The notes: generated from the letters alone by a model not told the origin. Positions 16,954 to 23,984 are shown, counted from the stretch's first letter. The stretch: 64,000 nt of DNA from an uncultured Solobacterium sp. (GCA_900552125.1 URYK01000004.1:54884-118883), one strand, 5' to 3'. Translations and numbers: made by a program.

Positions 16954-17364
16954 TTATGCACTTTGCATGGCTTTGACTTTCTGTCGAAGCCTTTTTTCAG
17001 CTAAAGCAGGATCATCGATATCCAAAACAGCTTCTTCCATTGGACACATTCCTGTTTTCATACGATTTATGATATATGGGACTAATTGATCATAAGTATA
17101 AGGAATCCGATATTGATCAAAAACATCTTTGGCATGTTGAGATAAAATGCAAGTATGAATAGTTGCAACTTTTCCCTTAACCATCAATAAAGCAGCAGCT
17201 TTACCGATAACTTTATCCACTAACATAGCATCTTCTAAATGACCATCATCAAGCAGATGTAAGATTGGTTTAATGCCATTACTGAATTCTTTGTATACAT
17301 GGTCATGCTGTTTCACTATGCATGTTAATTGTTCCTCATGCAGCATTTGAATTAATTCATCCAT
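16954..17364 (-). CDS. DUF1893 domain protein
   Basis: The 136-residue protein has the DUF1893 features: NGIKPILHLLDDGHLEDAMLVDKVIGKAAALLMVKGKVATIHT (residues about 29-72), TCILSQHAKDVF and the CPMEEAVLD motif near 110. The family has a cytidine-deaminase-like fold but no proven reaction. It is read from the ATG at 17364 with AGGGAGTG upstream on the minus strand. It is convergent with the M19 gene and divergent from hpf. Confidence 0.8.
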   Translation of the reverse strand: MDELIQMLHEEQLTCIVKQHDHVYKEFSNGIKPILHLLDDGHLEDAMLVDKVIGKAAALLMVKGKVATIHTCILSQHAKDVFDQYRIPYTYDQLVPYIINRMKTGMCPMEEAVLDIDDPALAEKRLRQKVKAMQSA

Positions 17365-17569
17365 ATTTTCACTCCCTAGCCATAGTTAAAATAAAATCGT
17401 TTTACTTGCAAATTTATATTTTTTATGAACGATATAAGGTATGAAAAAAAGCGATATGCATAATCGCCCTCACATGTATAGTCTAACATAAAAGTGAGGA
17501 AAATGTAAGTCTGTTAATATGGATTTTTTTACGTATAATATAGATATACAAAACAAGGAGGGATTTTAT

Positions 17570-18103
17570 ATGAAAGTCCAAATCTACGGAAAAAATATAA
17601 CAGTTACACCAGCAATTGCTGAAAAAATTGAAAAGAAGCTAGCGCATCTTGAAAAGTATTTTATAATTGATGAGAGCGTTGTAGCAAATGTGGTGGTAAG
17701 AGTTTATCCAAATAAACAAAAAATTGAGGTTACGATTCCTACGAAATATGCAGTATTACGCGCTGAAGTAGTTCAGGATGATTTATACGCCGCAATCGAT
17801 CTTGCGATTGATAAATTAGAAGATCAGATTCGTCGTCAGAAAACACGTCTTACAAGAAAAAATAAAGAAAAATTAGCTTATGCTTTTATTGAAGATGAAG
17901 AAATTGAAGATGAATATGGTGATAATGATGAACTAGTTCGTACGAAATCTATTGTGCCTGATACAATGGAATTAGATGAAGCAATCATGCGTATGGAAAT
18001 GCTAAATCATAGTTTCTTCATTTATCGAGATGATGAAACAAAAGAAATTGCTGTTGTTTACAAACGTCATGATGGCGGTTATGGTTTAATTGAAACTGAA
18101 TAA
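17570..18103 (+). CDS. hpf: Ribosome hibernation promoting factor, long form
   Basis: The ATG at 17570 follows AAGGAGGG; the open frame upstream of it lacks a site. The 177-residue product has the ribosome-binding YfiA/HPF domain (1-95: MKVQIYGKNITVTPAIAEKI) and the C-terminal dimerisation domain (about 118-175: RTKSIVPDTMELDEAIMRME ... YRDDETKEIAVVYKRHDGGYGLIE). Long-form HPF dimerises 70S ribosomes into 100S particles in slow growth. A TATAAT box (17535-17540) lies 30 bp upstream of the start. Confidence 0.95.
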   Translation: MKVQIYGKNITVTPAIAEKIEKKLAHLEKYFIIDESVVANVVVRVYPNKQKIEVTIPTKYAVLRAEVVQDDLYAAIDLAIDKLEDQIRRQKTRLTRKNKEKLAYAFIEDEEIEDEYGDNDELVRTKSIVPDTMELDEAIMRMEMLNHSFFIYRDDETKEIAVVYKRHDGGYGLIETE

Positions 18104-18109
18104 ATTAAA

Positions 18110-18142
18110 ATGAAAGACGGCTTTTAAACAGTCGTCTTTCTA
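18110..18142 (+). terminator. Terminator of hpf
   Basis: GAAAGACG (18112-18119) pairs with CGTCTTTC (18133-18140). Confidence 0.75.
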
Positions 18143-18206
18143 TATAGGATTTTTTAATATTTTGTAGGTAACTTTCATAAGAATTTTGAAAAAAATAAAA
18201 TAATAG

Positions 18207-18235
18207 TTGAAATCTGAAAAAATATTTGCTATTAT
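18207..18235 (+). promoter_or_regulatory. Promoter of the tRNA-Arg gene
   Basis: TTGAAA at 18207-18212, a 17-nt spacer and TATTAT at 18230-18235, ending 16 bp before the mature tRNA 5' end. Confidence 0.65.
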
Positions 18236-18251
18236 TATTAGGCGTTGAGAT

Positions 18252-18328
18252 GTCTACATAGCTCAGCTGGATAGAGCACACGCCTTCTAAGCGTGCGGTC
18301 GTAGGTTCGAATCCTACTGTGGACGCCA
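18252..18328 (+). tRNA. tRNA-Arg (anticodon TCT)
   Basis: The 77-nt gene has acceptor GTCTACA paired with TGTGGAC, the anticodon arm CACGC-CTTCTAA-GCGTG with anticodon TCT, the T-arm GTAGG-TTCGAAT-CCTAC, discriminator G and encoded CCA. It is the integration target: bases from 18310 on belong to the 23-bp att repeat, so the 3' end of the present tRNA is prophage-supplied. Confidence 0.96.
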
Positions 18329-18332
18329 TTTG
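18310..18332 (+). other. attL core (23-bp direct repeat)
   Basis: The 23 bases starting AATCCTACTG and ending GCCATTTG are identical to 56502-56524. They cover the 3' strand of the tRNA T-arm, the acceptor 3' strand, CCA and four more bases. This is the usual crossover region for tRNA-targeting tyrosine integrases. Confidence 0.93.
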
Positions 18333-18338
18333 ATGATG

Positions 18339-18364
18339 AAAGCCTTTATTTAAAGGCTTTTTTT
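18339..18364 (+). terminator. Phage-supplied terminator behind the tRNA
   Basis: AAAGCCTTTA (18339-18348) pairs with TAAAGGCTTT (18351-18360), then Ts. It replaces the original tRNA terminator, which now lies past attR at 56530-56553 and has a closely similar sequence. Confidence 0.75.
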
Positions 18365-18458
18365 CATTTTGTATATGCTCATGCCAACTTTTATGCCACC
18401 TTTTTATATTGCTATATATAAAAAAATACATTAATATTAACTTAGAAAGGGTGGTATT

Positions 18459-19715
18459 ATGGCTGTTTATAAATCAAATCAAAAATGGTATATCAAAGGA
18501 AAAATAAAAAAAGAAGATGGGTTATTTTACTATTATCATAAACTTGCAGTAGGATGTACTTTAAAAAAAGAAGCAGTAGAATATGAAAGAAAATTTAAAA
18601 TACAATATCAAGATATCCAAGTTTCAGTAAAGTATATTTCATTTAAGGAATTATCAGACGAATACATCAATTCTTTGACTTCGGTTAAAAGTGTAACGAA
18701 AAGAACATATAGCGATTTATTAGATAAGATAAATGAAGTTATAGGAAATAAAAAAATAAATTTAATTAACAGAGATATTTTGCAAAAATATATCCGTAAT
18801 TTGGAAAGCAAATATTCAAAAGAATATGTCGAAAAATTTTATTATATTTTACGTGCAACATTTAATTATGCTATTGAAAATGATTATATAGCCATTAATC
18901 CTATGAACAAAGTAAAACTTACGGTAAATAAAGATGAAGTAAGAAAAGAAATGAATTTTTGGGAACCAGAAGAATTTCAAAGATTCATAGATAATGTAGA
19001 TGATCAAGAGCTACACTTATTTTATATTTTCTTATTCTATATGGGAACGAGACGTGGTGAAGCATTGGCACTTCAATGGAAAGACATAGATTTTGAAAAA
19101 CACAGTGTTTCAATTTATAAAACCGTCACTTATAAAATAAAAGGGAAACCGTGGGAAATCACAAGCCCAAAAACTCAAAATAGCATACGTAATATTCCAA
19201 TGTTCAAGATTGTTGAAGATGAACTTCTAGTTTGGAAAAAAGTTTGCGAGAAAAAATATGGATTCAGCGAACAGTGCTATGTGTTTGGTTTTTCTCGTCC
19301 ATTGGCTGCTGAACGCCCAAGAAAGAAAATGGTAGATATATTAAATAAAATTAATGATGGATTACCAGTTGATCAGCAACTTAAGAAAATACGCATTCAT
19401 GATTTTAGACATTCTCATGCTTCTTGGTTAATCAACAATATGGGGAAATATAATTTCTCTGATTTTGATATTGCTAAAAGGTTAGGGGATACCGTCCAAA
19501 TGCTGCATAGTACGTATGCACACCAATTTAAGGATGCAGGAAAGAATATAATAAATTCTATAGAAGGAAATATAGATGAAACTAAAATTCCTCTTAAATC
19601 GACTAAAAACAATGATTACATAAGTGAATTAAAGTCATTAAAGGAATTATTGGATATGGATATTATTACACAAGAAGAGTTTAATTTAAAAAAGAAACAG
19701 TTATTAGGTATATAA
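18459..19715 (+). CDS. int: Prophage integrase (tyrosine recombinase) with C-terminal SHOCT-like helix pair
   Basis: The 418-residue protein has an N-terminal arm-binding AP2-like region (1-50), a SAM-like core-binding domain (about 60-160) and the catalytic domain. Catalytic residues are visible: Arg in GTRRGEALALQWKDIDF (about residue 193), Lys/Arg in PKTQNSIRNIP, HDFRHSHASWL (about 311) and Tyr in STYAHQF (about 352). The GH(x) position reads LGDT, a variant common in Firmicutes phages. The last 30 residues (LKSLKELLDMDIITQEEFNL) form a SHOCT motif. It lies 130 bp from attL and faces into the prophage. Confidence 0.93.
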   Translation: MAVYKSNQKWYIKGKIKKEDGLFYYYHKLAVGCTLKKEAVEYERKFKIQYQDIQVSVKYISFKELSDEYINSLTSVKSVTKRTYSDLLDKINEVIGNKKINLINRDILQKYIRNLESKYSKEYVEKFYYILRATFNYAIENDYIAINPMNKVKLTVNKDEVRKEMNFWEPEEFQRFIDNVDDQELHLFYIFLFYMGTRRGEALALQWKDIDFEKHSVSIYKTVTYKIKGKPWEITSPKTQNSIRNIPMFKIVEDELLVWKKVCEKKYGFSEQCYVFGFSRPLAAERPRKKMVDILNKINDGLPVDQQLKKIRIHDFRHSHASWLINNMGKYNFSDFDIAKRLGDTVQMLHSTYAHQFKDAGKNIINSIEGNIDETKIPLKSTKNNDYISELKSLKELLDMDIITQEEFNLKKKQLLGI

Positions 19716-19746
19716 AAAGTGGCCATTAAGACCACTTTTTATTTTT
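19715..19746. terminator. Bidirectional terminator after int
   Basis: AAAAGTGG (19715-19722) pairs with CCACTTTT (19732-19739); T-rich on the plus side and, read from the minus strand, AAAA/TTTT symmetrical. Confidence 0.7.
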
Positions 19747-19879
19747 CTGCTAATACTTTTGCAATATTTATTATTACTTTTTTGAAATCATCTCTTTTGT
19801 TAGCTGGTACTTTTAGGTATGCTTCGAGTATTTCCATACAATCTAATTGTTCTTCTATATATGATTCATCGTCCTTTTT
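19739..19879 (-). pseudogene. C-terminal remnant of a second CI-like repressor
   Basis: The minus strand encodes, before the TAA at 19739-19741, about 46 residues including LEAYLKVPANKRDDFKKVII then NIAKVLAEK. This matches the end of the intact repressor at 20286-20654 (LEAFLEVPDNQKEVIKDFF then LSIAKKVQKK) in both order and spacing. An in-frame stop lies just upstream and no HTH domain remains. It looks like the leftover of a duplicated or replaced immunity gene. From here to 20028 I see no other gene. Confidence 0.6.
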
Positions 19880-20028
19880 AATAACTTATTTAATCACATA
19901 ATTATATTCTTTGCACTTGAAATCGCTTTCTCTTGTGATAAGATTATTATACAGCTGGCTGGAAAAAGTCAGGCATAGACGTCTTGGGGGGATATCTCTC
20001 TACAATTTTTGTGCAGAAAGAGGGTATA

Positions 20029-20136
20029 ATGCAGTATAGAGAATTGATAATTAGAATGTTAGAGGCAATCGAATCAGAAGAAACTTTGAAAGCTATCTAC
20101 AATTTGATTATGATGTATTATAGAAGATTATTGTAA
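20029..20136 (+). CDS. Small conserved-looking prophage protein (35 aa)
   Basis: ATG at 20029 behind AGAGGG; product MQYRELIIRMLEAIESEETL then KAIYNLIMMYYRRLL. Similar 30-40 residue helical proteins with an (I/L)-rich, E-K pattern ending in a Tyr/Leu helix sit beside repressor genes in many Firmicutes prophages. Function unknown. It reads toward the converging repressor gene. Confidence 0.5.
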   Translation: MQYRELIIRMLEAIESEETLKAIYNLIMMYYRRLL

Positions 20137-20151
20137 CTGGCTACCATTGGT

Positions 20152-20274
20152 ATGACAAATCAAAAGAAAATGGCAACCAACGGTATGACAAAAGGTAAAC
20201 CAAACGGAAACCCAGATATAGGTTTAGGTATAGGATTAGTATTAGATTTAGTTTTAGGATTAGTAAAAATATAA
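20152..20274 (+). CDS. Small ORF, possible replication-protein scrap (40 aa)
   Basis: The 40-residue reading frame encodes ATNGMTKGKPNGNPDIGLGI and a GL/VL-rich tail. Asn/Lys/Pro-rich linkers of this kind are typical of the variable part of phage replisome-organizer proteins, so it may be a decayed piece rather than a gene. The DNA also holds a short imperfect direct repeat around ACCAACGGTATGACAAA. There is no clear ribosome binding site. Confidence 0.3.
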   Translation: MTNQKKMATNGMTKGKPNGNPDIGLGIGLVLDLVLGLVKI

Positions 20275-20304
20275 AAGCGAGGTTTTTATTCCTCGCCTTT
20301 TTTT
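20273..20304. terminator. Bidirectional terminator between small ORFs and repressor
   Basis: GCGAGG (20277-20282) pairs with CCTCGC (20291-20296) and is followed by eight Ts. The repressor's last codons lie in the 3' arm. Confidence 0.75.
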
Positions 20305-20654
20305 TGTACCTTTTTTGCTATTGATAGAAAAAAATCTTTAATTACTTCTTTTTGGTTATCTGGAACTTCTAAAAATGCTTCAAGTATGGCTTTATAATCG
20401 TCTGTTAGTTTATACTCAATCGCAAGATTATCAACTAATGTTTGCGGAATCTGTGTAAACATTTCGCCTTTTCCCTCGGTTAGCCAAAAATAATCAACGT
20501 TGAATTCTTTTGTAATTAGTTTAATGGTAGGTTCGGGAATATTAACACCACGTTCATATCCTGCTACTGCATCTCTAGAAACTCCAATTTTTGCACCAAA
20601 TTCGCTTTGAGTTAAATTTAGACATTTTCTAAGTTCTTTTATTCGTTTTTTCAT
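20286..20654 (-). CDS. CI-like phage repressor (Xre family)
   Basis: Start ATG at 20654 with AAAGGAGG upstream on the minus strand. The 122-residue protein has an HTH_3 domain (MKKRIKELRKCLNLTQSEFGAKIGVSRDAVAGYERGVNIP, residues 1-40). A short C-terminal helical region follows (about 80-118) in place of a LexA-like peptidase. Without an autocleavage domain, induction probably depends on an antirepressor, and one is encoded at 22309. Its promoter (TTGTAA, 17-nt spacer, TATAAT on the minus strand) overlaps the operator at 20692-20707. Confidence 0.88.
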   Translation of the reverse strand: MKKRIKELRKCLNLTQSEFGAKIGVSRDAVAGYERGVNIPEPTIKLITKEFNVDYFWLTEGKGEMFTQIPQTLVDNLAIEYKLTDDYKAILEAFLEVPDNQKEVIKDFFLSIAKKVQKKGEE

Positions 20655-20672
20655 ATTTCCTCCTTTCAATTG

Positions 20673-20770
20673 GATTATATCACAAATAAAATGTGTTTAC
20701 AAACACAAAATTAATTATTTATATGTTGACAGAAACACATTTGTTAATGTATAATGTGTTTGCAAACACA
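20673..20770. promoter_or_regulatory. Divergent lysis-lysogeny promoters with three operator sites
   Basis: Two 16-bp palindromes are present: TGTGTTTACAAACACA (20692-20707, one mismatch) and TGTGTTTGCAAACACA (20755-20770, perfect). A third site (20724-20739) keeps only the AAACACA half. The rightward promoter is TTGACA (20726-20731), 18-nt spacer, TATAAT (20750-20755); the degenerate site covers its -35 and the perfect one its start. The leftward promoter overlaps the first site. Confidence 0.85.
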
Positions 20771-20786
20771 GAAAGTTGGTGAGAAA

Positions 20787-20996
20787 ATGGATGAAATTAA
20801 AGAATTAAAAGAATTCAGAAAGCAGAATGGTTTTAATAGAAAAAAGATGGCTGAACTTATTGGAGTATCACCATCTTACTATTACAAAATAGAGAGCGGG
20901 TTTCAAAATCCAAGTTATGAATTTTTAAAAAAATTTAAAAGTAAGTTTCCAAATGCGATTATTGATGAACTGTTCTTTATAAAAACAAAACGCTGA
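20787..20996 (+). CDS. Cro-like HTH regulator
   Basis: The ATG at 20787 follows GGTGAG; an upstream in-frame TTG at 20754 lies inside the operator. The 69-residue protein is little more than an HTH_3 domain (FRKQNGFNRKKMAELIGVSPSYYYKIESGFQNPSYEFLKKF). It is the first gene of the rightward operon and faces the CI-like gene, the position of Cro. The terminator of the minus-strand RNA overlaps its last 9 bases. Confidence 0.85.
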   Translation: MDEIKELKEFRKQNGFNRKKMAELIGVSPSYYYKIESGFQNPSYEFLKKFKSKFPNAIIDELFFIKTKR

Positions 20997-21392
20997 TGAT
21001 AGTCGCATTACCAACAGCGTTTGCCTGAATTTGTTTACCCTATGAGTCTGCAAGCAATAAATTACAGCGAAGAACTTAATCTTCTGTGTATCCACTCATT
21101 CATCTATTGCTACATCAGATGCGACCTAATGCTTCTATGAAAACACCATCACTTACGCAGTTTCAGTTCTGCATATAGCCTTTAGAAAGCTAGTTAAAGG
21201 TTGCCCTTTAGCTGATGGATTATGGATTTACAAATTGAATTCCTCTTTTTTTAGTGGCCAGGTCCCACTAGATTCAATATGTAATGTTTTACGTCCGTTT
21301 TACGTGTAACGACAGGCCACTTCCATAAGAAGGGAACAGGGCAAAATCAAAAGATTTGTCAAAATGACCACTCTCCATTCTGCCGCTTAGGC
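20978..21392 (-). ncRNA. Large structured RNA on the minus strand (unrecognised)
   Basis: No real ORF occupies these roughly 410 bases. The minus strand has a promoter (21399-21427) and an intrinsic terminator (arms 21015-21022 and 20988-20995, then T-rich). Between them are several perfect or near-perfect helices, given in plus coordinates. 21272-21284 pairs with 21228-21240 (12 of 13). 21265-21270 pairs with 21252-21257. 21213-21218 pairs with 21146-21151, enclosing a UAAAGG-GCAA-CCUUUA hairpin (21195-21210) and a GCAG/CUGC hairpin (21157-21172). 21094-21099 pairs with 21042-21047, enclosing a GAAGA/UCUUC hairpin. GNRA tetraloop and multibranch closure suggest an ornate RNA. It lies antisense to the early rightward transcript. 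Confidence 0.6.
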
Positions 21393-21398
21393 ATAATG

Positions 21399-21427
21399 AT
21401 TTTATCACAATATGGAAATTTTAACAA
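21399..21427 (-). promoter_or_regulatory. Minus-strand promoter of the large structured RNA
   Basis: Read on the minus strand: TTGTTA (21422-21427), 17-nt spacer, TAAAAT (21399-21404), predicting a start near 21392. Confidence 0.55.
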
Positions 21428-21448
21428 TACGGAAAGGAGTTGATATAT

Positions 21449-21688
21449 ATGCCTATCCAGTGGGTAAATGCAAAAGATATTATGGAAATTCATAATAAAA
21501 CGAATACCACTAATCCTCTAACTTATGGTAAAGCTATTGAAATAAAAAAGAAGTGTATTCGATTTTATGAAGAAGAACATGGACCTGTGGAACTATTTGA
21601 TAAGAATCTAATACCACTAGATTGGTATGAAACTTATTTTGGAACAGGTCTGTTATGCAAGAACAACAAGTCACGTGGAAAGGGGTGA
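21449..21688 (+). CDS. Small early phage protein (79 aa), unknown
   Basis: The ATG at 21449 sits 8 nt behind AAAGGAGT; the TTG at 21440 is too close. The product begins MPIQWVNAKDIMEIHNKTNT and has a Trp-Val-x-A-K-D start and an LPLDW-like motif (IPLDWYETYFG). This recalls small excisionase or HTH-type proteins of early phage regions, but I cannot prove it. It is the first gene after the structured-RNA region and overlaps none of its neighbours. Confidence 0.6.
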   Translation: MPIQWVNAKDIMEIHNKTNTTNPLTYGKAIEIKKKCIRFYEEEHGPVELFDKNLIPLDWYETYFGTGLLCKNNKSRGKG

Positions 21689-21692
21689 TTAT

Positions 21693-21842
21693 ATGACGGT
21701 TGAGCAATATGCCAGCACAGAAAAACTTGCAAGAGAATTTGCTGCTATTCTATCTATCTTGGTTGAAAGCGGATATCACTTCTCTGAATTTGATCAAGGA
21801 AGGCTGTACGAAATGATGAATAGTGCAAAGATGAAATCGTAA
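21693..21842 (+). CDS. Small early phage protein (49 aa), unknown
   Basis: The ATG at 21693 is set by AAAGGGGTG 6 nt upstream; the upstream open frame overlaps the preceding gene. The 49-residue product (MTVEQYASTEKLAREFAAIL ...) is helical and slightly acidic. No family recognised. It is packed 4 bp after the previous stop. Confidence 0.6.
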   Translation: MTVEQYASTEKLAREFAAILSILVESGYHFSEFDQGRLYEMMNSAKMKS

Positions 21843-21861
21843 GTGAAGAAAGGAGAGTTAT

Positions 21862-22068
21862 ATGGAAGAAATAAATTATGAAGCAGTTTCTAATATGTGT
21901 GGAAATTCAGAAAATTATCAAAGAGTGCTTGCAATGGCAAAAGAAGTAAGAGAAGAAACAGACATAGAAAAAGTTGTCTCATTATTAAACAGTAAAGAAT
22001 GGGTGACTATTGCAGCAGTCACAAATACTGAAATAAGCAAAACAACTTTTTCATTGATAAGAATTTAG
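21862..22068 (+). CDS. DUF4177-like small protein (68 aa)
   Basis: Start at 21862 after AAAGGAGAG. The C-terminal half, DIEKVVSLLNSKEWVTIAAV then TNTEISKTTFSLIRI, matches the pattern of the convergent minus-strand gene next door (DIEEVNKLCSEGWYLIATV). That pattern is the DUF4177-like order: helix, GW, strand, strand. Its stop directly abuts the stop of that gene. Confidence 0.55.
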   Translation: MEEINYEAVSNMCGNSENYQRVLAMAKEVREETDIEKVVSLLNSKEWVTIAAVTNTEISKTTFSLIRI

Positions 22069-22239
22069 TTAGAAAGCAAAATCAGGTTTTTTACCGAAAG
22101 AGTAAATAACTGCTGTTTCTTTATCGGTTTGGCTCTTATTTTCAACAGTAGCAATTAAGTACCAACCTTCAGAACACAATTTATTTACTTCTTCAATATC
22201 ACAAGTTTCAACGATTTTTGAAAAATATTCATATTCCAC
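22069..22239 (-). CDS. DUF4177-like small protein on the minus strand (56 aa)
   Basis: A GTG start at 22239 is favoured, since AAGGTGG lies 8 nt upstream on the minus strand; a GTG at 22251 overlaps that site. The product reads VEYEYFSKIVETCDIEEVNK then LCSEGWYLIATVEN and ends in AVIYSFGKK, the DUF4177 pattern. Being minus-strand in an otherwise rightward early operon, it could be expressed in the lysogen. It is homologous to the facing gene. Confidence 0.5.
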   Translation of the reverse strand: MEYEYFSKIVETCDIEEVNKLCSEGWYLIATVENKSQTDKETAVIYSFGKKPDFAF

Positions 22240-22308
22240 AATATTCACCACCTTTCAGGTAAATTATAACAAATATTTTTGGTGGTATAAAAAAGAAAGG
22301 AGCGTTAT

Positions 22309-23034
22309 ATGAACGAGATTTTAAAAATTAATTACGATAACGAACGGATTACGTTATCAGCTAGAGAATTACATGAAGCCTTAGAAGTTAAAACACATTT
22401 TAAAGATTGGTTTCCTAGAATGTGTGAATATGGGTTTCAAGAAGGAAATGACTTCTGCTCATTTTTGAGCAAAAGTACAGGTGGAAGACCTGCAACTGAT
22501 TACCAAATTACATTAGATATGGCAAAAGAAATCGCAATGATTCAAAGAAGTGAAAAAGGAAAGCATGTCAGACAGTATTTCATAGAAGTTGAAAAACAAT
22601 GGAATAGTCCTGAACGTGTTATTGCAAGAGGTTATCTTGAGGCAAAGAAACAATTGGATATACTCAATAATCAAATTGTGGAATTAAAACCAAAAGCCTT
22701 ATTTGCTGATGCGGTTGCAGCTAGTGATACATCAATTTTAGTTGGAGATTTAGCAAAAATACTCAAGCAGAATGGTTATCAAATTGGAGCTAATAGGTTA
22801 TTCAAAAAACTAAGAGAAGATGGATATCTTATTAAAAGAAAAGGCAGTGATTGGAATATGCCTACACAAAAGTCTATGGAGTTAGGTTTGCTTGAAATAA
22901 AGGAACATACACATATAAATTCAAATGGATGTAATATAACTACTAAAACTCCGGTTGTAACGGGTAAAGGGCAAATTTACTTCGTAAATAAACTATTGAA
23001 AGAGGGGGGCTCTAATGGATGGACGATCATGTAG
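22309..23034 (+). CDS. Phage antirepressor (AntA/AntB domain plus KilAC)
   Basis: Start at 22309 after AAAGGAGCG. Residues about 10-95 are the AntA/AntB domain (LSARELHEALEVKTHFKDWFPRM, then TLDMAKEIAMIQRSEKGKHVRQYFIEVE). Residues about 118-235 are the KilAC domain (LVGDLAKILKQNGYQIGANRLFKKLREDGYLI). Such proteins counter the CI-type repressor; here the repressor lacks a peptidase domain, which fits. The last residues after TGKGQIYFVNK (LLKEGG ...) differ from the usual KilAC end. An HNH gene starting 20 bp before the stop has replaced the tail; the original tail appears to survive at the end of that gene. Confidence 0.88.
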   Translation: MNEILKINYDNERITLSARELHEALEVKTHFKDWFPRMCEYGFQEGNDFCSFLSKSTGGRPATDYQITLDMAKEIAMIQRSEKGKHVRQYFIEVEKQWNSPERVIARGYLEAKKQLDILNNQIVELKPKALFADAVAASDTSILVGDLAKILKQNGYQIGANRLFKKLREDGYLIKRKGSDWNMPTQKSMELGLLEIKEHTHINSNGCNITTKTPVVTGKGQIYFVNKLLKEGGSNGWTIM

Positions 23035-23728
23035 AGATAAATCTACATATTACAGAAAAGATTTGACAGGACAAAAATTCGGTCATTTAACAGCTATAAA
23101 GCCTGTTGGTAAGAATAAACATGGAAATATCCTTTGGGAATGCAAATGTGATTGTGGGAATACAAAAATATTTCCAGGTGGGAAACTAACATCAGGTAGA
23201 GCAACAAATTGTAACTGTTTAACAAAACTAATCAAATCAAAAAATGCCTCAAAACATGGAATAACAGCAGGAAAAAAACCAAGAACATTTATTATTTGGA
23301 ATGGCATGAAACAACGTTGTTATAACAAAAGGTCTATTTCATATAAAAATTATGGTGCTAGAGGAATTAAAATTTGTGATGAATGGCTTACTTTTGAAAA
23401 CTTTCATAATTGGGCAATCAATAATGGATACTCAGATAACCTAGAAATTGACAGAATAGATAATGATAAAGGATATTGTCCAAGTAATTGTAGATGGGTT
23501 ACAAAGGAATTTAATCTATCGCATCAAAGAAGAACCAGATATATAGAAGTCTTTGGTATTAATTTAAATGTTACTCAATGGTGTAAAGAATGCAAAATAG
23601 ATAAAAAGAAAGCCTATAAATTATTAAACGAAAGTGATGAAAAATTTATTGAATATATTAAAAAGAAAATTTTAGAAGGTAAAGGGCAAATATATTTTGT
23701 GAATAAATTCTGCCAAAAAGATGCTTGA
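23015..23728 (+). CDS. HNH homing endonuclease-like protein inserted in the antirepressor gene
   Basis: The 237-residue protein starts at 23015 behind GAAAGAGGGGGG and overlaps the antirepressor. It has a Cys-rich N-terminal zinc region (CKCDCGN ... CNCL, about 43-69) and the phage HNH/AP2-type core (IWNGMKQRCYNKRSISYKNYGARGIKI; LEIDRIDNDKGYCPSNCRWV). The last 16 residues, GKGQIYFVNKFCQKDA, are not of this family. They repeat the KilAC terminus (GKGQIYFVNK) at about 80% DNA identity. The gene thus sits between two copies of the antirepressor's 3' end. The zinc-finger plus HNH arrangement is typical of free-standing homing endonucleases. Confidence 0.75.
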   Translation: MDGRSCRDKSTYYRKDLTGQKFGHLTAIKPVGKNKHGNILWECKCDCGNTKIFPGGKLTSGRATNCNCLTKLIKSKNASKHGITAGKKPRTFIIWNGMKQRCYNKRSISYKNYGARGIKICDEWLTFENFHNWAINNGYSDNLEIDRIDNDKGYCPSNCRWVTKEFNLSHQRRTRYIEVFGINLNVTQWCKECKIDKKKAYKLLNESDEKFIEYIKKKILEGKGQIYFVNKFCQKDA

Positions 23729-23857
23729 GCATCTGAAAATAAAAAAGTTGTTGATGACCACCGACCAAAGTTTTCACCAACAACAAGTCGAAAGTATTAG
23801 TAAACTTTCCCATTTAATTTTATCAGAATATTAGAAAAATATAAAGAGGTGAAGAAA

Positions 23858-23980
23858 ATGTGGACAATAAAAAGAATTAAGTTGTTTATTGAAATATGTT
23901 ATGGCATGGTGTGGCGTTTGGCGTTGTTGTTATTTGCTTATATCGGTTTTGTAGATTGGTATTTTACTGTGTTTGGGTAA
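23858..23980 (+). CDS. Small membrane protein (40 aa)
   Basis: ATG at 23858 after AAAGAGGTG. The product has one transmembrane segment (VWRLALLLFAYIGFVDWYF). Short proteins with the motif FIGFVDWYF recur in early regions of Firmicutes phages; function unknown. The next gene starts 4 bp after its stop. Confidence 0.55.
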   Translation: MWTIKRIKLFIEICYGMVWRLALLLFAYIGFVDWYFTVFG

Positions 23981-23984
23981 ATGT

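Noticed and set aside
20978..21392. tmRNA or RNase P RNA on the minus strand
   Set aside because: No tRNA-like ends with CCA, no tag-like reading frame ending in LAA/AA, and the conserved RNase P core motifs are not visible.
20997..21439. Plus-strand gene in the Cro - next gene gap
   Set aside because: No frame longer than trivial with a ribosome binding site; helices and minus-strand promoter explain it better as RNA.
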